DNA of 9,645 bases from assembly GCA_031289285.1 (NCBI GenBank), contig JAITPT010000315.1:1-9645 (forward strand), written 5' to 3'. The position numbers and the translations under genes are program-made. The stretch is from Puniceicoccales bacterium. GTDB lineage: Bacteria > Verrucomicrobiota > Verrucomicrobiia > Opitutales > UBA953. The notes under the pieces were generated by a model. That model did no database searches and was not told the origin of the DNA. It saw only the letters and a list, made by a program, of their open reading frames with translations. Below, piece after piece: positions 7,216-9,645 of this stretch; position 1 is the first letter of the stretch; every line of letters begins with the position of its first letter.

Positions 7216-8403
7216 ATGCACATCGAACAAATCAACCTTAAAAACTTCCGTTCTTTCAAAAAAGCGGAAATGCGAGACATCCCGCGCTTCGCCATCCTAA
7301 TCGGTGCAAACGGAACGGGAAAATCCACTTTTTTCTCTATCTTTGGCTTTCTCCGCGACGCCATGCTGACAAACGTCACCACCGCCCTCGCAAAACTCGG
7401 CGGCAGCCGCGGATTTCAAGAAGTGCGCAGCCGCGACTCCAACGAACCAATTGAAATAGAAATAAAATTCCGCGCCCCGCCACAAAAGCACCTCATCACC
7501 TACACACTCAGCATTAACGAAAAGGACGGACGTGCCATTGTCGAACACGAAGTGCTAAAATATCGGCGAGGCGGGCACGGAAAACCTTGGCATTTTCTGG
7601 ATTTCAAAAATGGCAAAGGGACCGCCGTAACCAACGAAATAGACGAGAAAGTAAGTGAAGAAAAAGATCTCAAACGCGAAGAACAAGAATTAAAATCCCC
7701 CGACATCCTCGCCATAAAGGGACTCGCGCAATTTGAAAAATTCCCAGCCGTCAAAGCACTGGGCACTTTAATAGAAAACTGGCATGTTTCTGATTTCCAT
7801 ATCAACAAAGCCCGCCCGGAACAGGAAGCTGGTTATGCCGAGTATCTTTCAAGGGAAGGAGAAAACCTCTCCAATGTCGTAGAATATCTCTACAAACAGC
7901 ACCGCAACGTCTTTGACAGCATTATCGAGAAACTCAGCAAACGTGTTCCGGGAATTGCAAGCGTGGAGACGAAACAAACGGAAGAAGGGCGCATCTTGCT
8001 CAAATTTCGGGACGGAGCATTTACCGACCCTTTTCTTGCCCGCAATGTCTCGGACGGCACAATCAAAATGCTCGCTTATTTAGTTTTGCTATATGACCCC
8101 AATCCGCATCCGCTTCTGTGCGTAGAAGAACCGGAAAACCAACTTTACTCCACGTTATTAGAGGAACTCGCAGAAGAGTTTCGAGAATACTCACGCCGCG
8201 GCGGACAGGTTTTTGTTTCCACGCACTCTCCAGATTTCCTTAATGCCGCACAACTTGAAGAAGTCTTCTGGCTACAAAAAAAAGACGGATACACAACTAT
8301 CAAGTGCGCACGCGACGACAAACAAATCGAAGCATACATGAAAGAAGGCGACAAAATGGGCTGGCTCTGGAAACAAGGATTTCTGGGGGAGGTGAATCCG
8401 TGA
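7216..8403 (+). CDS. AAA/ABC-type ATPase (AAA_21, OLD-like), defence-type partner of DUF4276
   Basis: This 395-residue protein has the architecture of stand-alone SMC/ABC-like ATPases. The N-terminal IEQINLKNFRSFKKAE is typical. Walker A is GANGTGKST (30-38), the ABC signature region is NVSDGTIKMLAYLVLL (277-292), Walker B is LLCVEEPENQLY (300-311) with catalytic Glu304/305, and the switch histidine is in STHSPDFLNA (335-344). A charged insert at 130-165 may be a short coiled arm. The tail GDKMGWLWKQGFLGEVNP is a pattern I associate with ATPases paired with DUF4276. The gene starts 9 bp after gltB with no clear ribosome binding site, so it may be read through from gltB or have a promoter inside it. 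Base use is more A/T-rich than in gltB, suggesting acquisition. The likely role is an ATP-driven sensor controlling the downstream effector; that is inferred from related systems (PARIS, RloAB, AbiL). Confidence 0.9.
   Translation: MHIEQINLKNFRSFKKAEMRDIPRFAILIGANGTGKSTFFSIFGFLRDAMLTNVTTALAKLGGSRGFQEVRSRDSNEPIEIEIKFRAPPQKHLITYTLSINEKDGRAIVEHEVLKYRRGGHGKPWHFLDFKNGKGTAVTNEIDEKVSEEKDLKREEQELKSPDILAIKGLAQFEKFPAVKALGTLIENWHVSDFHINKARPEQEAGYAEYLSREGENLSNVVEYLYKQHRNVFDSIIEKLSKRVPGIASVETKQTEEGRILLKFRDGAFTDPFLARNVSDGTIKMLAYLVLLYDPNPHPLLCVEEPENQLYSTLLEELAEEFREYSRRGGQVFVSTHSPDFLNAAQLEEVFWLQKKDGYTTIKCARDDKQIEAYMKEGDKMGWLWKQGFLGEVNP
8388..8395 (+). promoter_or_regulatory. Strong ribosome binding site for the DUF4276 gene
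   Basis: GGAGGTGA lies inside the last codons of the ATPase gene and ends 4 bases before the GTG at 8400 (7 bases from GGAGG). It is much better than any site before the other genes here and fixes the start at this GTG rather than the upstream ATG at 8304. With the GTGA overlap it implies coupled translation of the pair. Confidence 0.8.
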
Positions 8404-8999
8404 CAAAAACATTAGTCATTTTACTTGAAGAGCGTTCAGCGCAAGCGATGCTTGAAGGTCTCCTGCCCCGTATCCTCCCTAAGGATGTCGAGTTGAAGTG
8501 CATCCCGTTTGAGGGGAAAGGTGATTTAGAGAAACAATTATATCGGAAGTTACGCTATTGGACTAGCCCACACACGGCCTTTATGGTCCTGCGCGATCAA
8601 GACGCCGGAGACTGTCGCGAAATAAAAGCCAATTTAGTGGAAAAATGCCGCAGTGCGGGAAAACCAGAAACCGTAGTGCGCATCGCTTGTCATGAACTGG
8701 AAAGTTGGTATTTTGGAGACCTCAATGCGGTGGAAAGCGGTCTTAATATAGAGAAAGGCAGTCTGCTTCAATATAAAGGCAAGGAGAAATACAGAGTTCC
8801 AGACAACATTAACTCACCCTCAACAGAACTGAAAAAAATCACTAAGGACCGCTATACAAAAGTAAGCGGCTCACGAGAGATAGGAAAGTTTCTCAATGCG
8901 GAACGCCAAAATAACACTTCCACAAGTTTTGGACATTTCCTTTCGGGAATAAACAAAGCACTTGACTCTATTCCCGATGACATCAAAACATCTCAATAG
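8400..8999 (+). CDS. DUF4276 family protein (TOPRIM-like putative nuclease/effector)
   Basis: The 199-residue product starts at GTG 8400, overlapping the ATPase stop as GTGA. Family blocks are clear: TLVILLEERSAQAMLEGLLPRILP at the N-terminus (acidic Glu10/Glu11), IPFEGKGDLEKQL (35-47), VLRDQDAGDC (63-72, with Asp66 and Asp68) and RIACHELESWYFGDL (94-108). The early glutamate followed by a D-x-D after a hydrophobic strand is the TOPRIM pattern for metal binding. TOPRIM proteins cut or otherwise act on nucleic acids, and several anti-phage systems pair one with an OLD-type ATPase. Family membership is seen in the sequence; nuclease or toxin activity is inferred. The tight overlap with the ATPase argues for fixed stoichiometry or a complex. 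A longer 231-residue frame from 8304 is rejected because it overlaps the ATPase by 100 bp and lacks a ribosome binding site. Confidence 0.87.
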   Translation: MTKTLVILLEERSAQAMLEGLLPRILPKDVELKCIPFEGKGDLEKQLYRKLRYWTSPHTAFMVLRDQDAGDCREIKANLVEKCRSAGKPETVVRIACHELESWYFGDLNAVESGLNIEKGSLLQYKGKEKYRVPDNINSPSTELKKITKDRYTKVSGSREIGKFLNAERQNNTSTSFGHFLSGINKALDSIPDDIKTSQ

Positions 9000-9031
9000 G
9001 ACATGCCACCTCTCACGAACATCTTTTACTT

Positions 9032-9412
9032 ATGAAAAACCTACATCTTAATTTCAAAAAAACCGTTCTCGTCTTCCTGCTTTTTGCGGTAGCATTGGGT
9101 AGTGGTGGTTGTTTCTCCATCGCAAGAAGACTGCAATGGGAAGATGAATCCCCAAAGCCATTGTATATTGGAACGAGGGCTAATTTCAAGTATCTCAGAT
9201 ACATATTTTTAGGAGAAGGAGCCAAAGAGGGTGAGTGCGCAACGGGTAGAGGTTGCTCGCTGATACTTTTCCCGCTTACGCTGGTGCCTCTGCCATTCGA
9301 TATTGTTTTTGACACAATTTGCCTTCCTTACGACATCCCCGTTTATTTTTCCGAAGAACCTAAACTCGAAGACTCCGAAACTCCTAATTCTCAACCCGAA
9401 AACCACCCTTGA
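9032..9412 (+). CDS. YceK/YidQ-family lipoprotein
   Basis: The 126-residue protein begins with MKNLHLNFKK, a hydrophobic stretch TVLVFLLFAVALG (11-23) and GSGGC with Cys27. This is a type II signal peptide, although Ser instead of Leu at -3 makes the lipobox imperfect. The mature part has LYIGTRANFKYL and the family hallmark P-L-P-F-D-I-V-F-D-T-I-C-L-P-Y-D-I-P (about 90-107), as in YceK/YidQ lipoproteins of Gram-negative envelopes, whose function is poorly known. The C-terminus is acidic and Pro-rich. It starts 32 bp after the DUF4276 stop without a visible ribosome binding site or an intervening terminator, so it could be co-transcribed with the ATPase pair. The family is usually a stand-alone envelope gene, so a shared function is not implied. 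Confidence 0.8.
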   Translation: MKNLHLNFKKTVLVFLLFAVALGSGGCFSIARRLQWEDESPKPLYIGTRANFKYLRYIFLGEGAKEGECATGRGCSLILFPLTLVPLPFDIVFDTICLPYDIPVYFSEEPKLEDSETPNSQPENHP

Positions 9413-9434
9413 ATCGGCGCGGATTGCTAAACCT

Positions 9435-9456
9435 GTTACCCTCGACGGTTTTTAGG
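9435..9456. repeat. Possible internally deleted remnant of the inverted-repeat element
   Basis: GTTACCCT (9435-9442) is followed within three bases by ACGGTTTTTAGG (9445-9456), which resembles a left target junction fused to a right terminus of the element. GTTACCCT occurs again at 9468-9475, the left junction of the complete copy. TTTTTAGG here and CCTAAAAA at 9473-9480 are also inverted with a 16-base gap. This could be a scar of an earlier insertion or simply a palindromic target region. Confidence 0.35.
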
Positions 9457-9472
9457 TTTTACGGTCTGTTAC

Positions 9473-9635
9473 CCTAAAAACGGCAGTTGGAGGGGAAGCA
9501 TTGCGAGAAGATGTTGTGGCAGATGCGCTTGATGGATTTGTGAAGACGCACCTTGCGGTGCGTGGAGCGGAAAGCGCAAGCCGCAGACGGCCAAAAGATT
9601 GCGCAAAACCGCCCGCATTAACTGCCGTTTTTAGG
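9473..9635. mobile_element. Complete 163-bp miniature inverted-repeat element, copy 3
   Basis: The termini CCTAAAAACGGCAGTT (9473-9488) and AACTGCCGTTTTTAGG (9620-9635) are perfect 16-bp reverse complements. The element is flanked by the direct repeat GTTAC (9468-9472 and 9636-9640), which looks like a 5-bp target duplication. There is no open frame able to encode a transposase, so this fits a MITE-like element mobilised in trans. The interior carries a perfect hairpin ACGCACC-TTGC-GGTGCGT (9546-9563). The perfect termini and duplication suggest this copy is younger than that at 1845. Each end finishes with GTTTTT outward, so a transcript crossing it could also form a terminator-like structure. 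Confidence 0.85.
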
Positions 9636-9645
9636 GTTACTGTTG

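Noticed and set aside
8304..8399. Earlier start for the DUF4276 protein (231 residues)
   Set aside because: It overlaps the ATPase gene by 100 bp, lacks a ribosome binding site, and the family similarity begins right at GTG 8400, which has a strong site.
9413..9472. Intrinsic terminator after the lipoprotein gene
   Set aside because: The only stem available (TTTTTAGG with CCTAAAAA) is A/T-rich with a 16-base loop and no trailing T run; it is better explained by the element's ends.

Overview
The window comes from a Gram-negative bacterium. It encodes a YceK/YidQ-type lipoprotein and a large-subunit (GltB-type) glutamate synthase. The central gltB gene is strongly C/G-rich, with mostly C-ending codons, while the genes on either side are clearly more A/T-rich. 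The style of gltB and its repeats would fit an Opitutales-like member of the Verrucomicrobiota, but that is an impression from the protein sequence and not shown by any marker gene here.

Layout, left to right. (1) 1-1410: the 3' part of an N6-adenine DNA methyltransferase gene that starts before the window; its catalytic NPPF motif lies at 115-126. (2) 1411-2337: a 927-bp gene-free stretch. Its first two thirds are built from repeats: a left end of a small terminal-inverted-repeat element (1412-1457), two identical 59-bp copies of a second palindromic repeat 132 bp apart (1474-1532, 1606-1664), and a complete ~160-bp element (1845-2004). (3) 2338-7206: an intact gltB with an unusually long propeptide and a tandem-repeat linker. 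gltD is not adjacent. (4) 7216-8403 and 8400-8999: a translationally coupled pair made of an AAA/ABC-type ATPase and a DUF4276 (TOPRIM-like) protein, resembling the two-component OLD-type anti-phage systems. (5) 9032-9412: a small YceK/YidQ-family lipoprotein. (6) 9473-9635: a second complete copy of the element, with 16-bp perfect terminal inverted repeats and a 5-bp flanking duplication GTTAC.

How it fits together: a housekeeping nitrogen-assimilation gene sits between two defence-type loci (a DNA methyltransferase and an ATPase/TOPRIM pair), and the accessory parts are bordered by one family of miniature mobile elements. The main leads are that element family, a 266-bp tract (1417-1682) with no stop triplet in any of the six frames, and the ATPase-DUF4276 pair placed 9 bp behind gltB.
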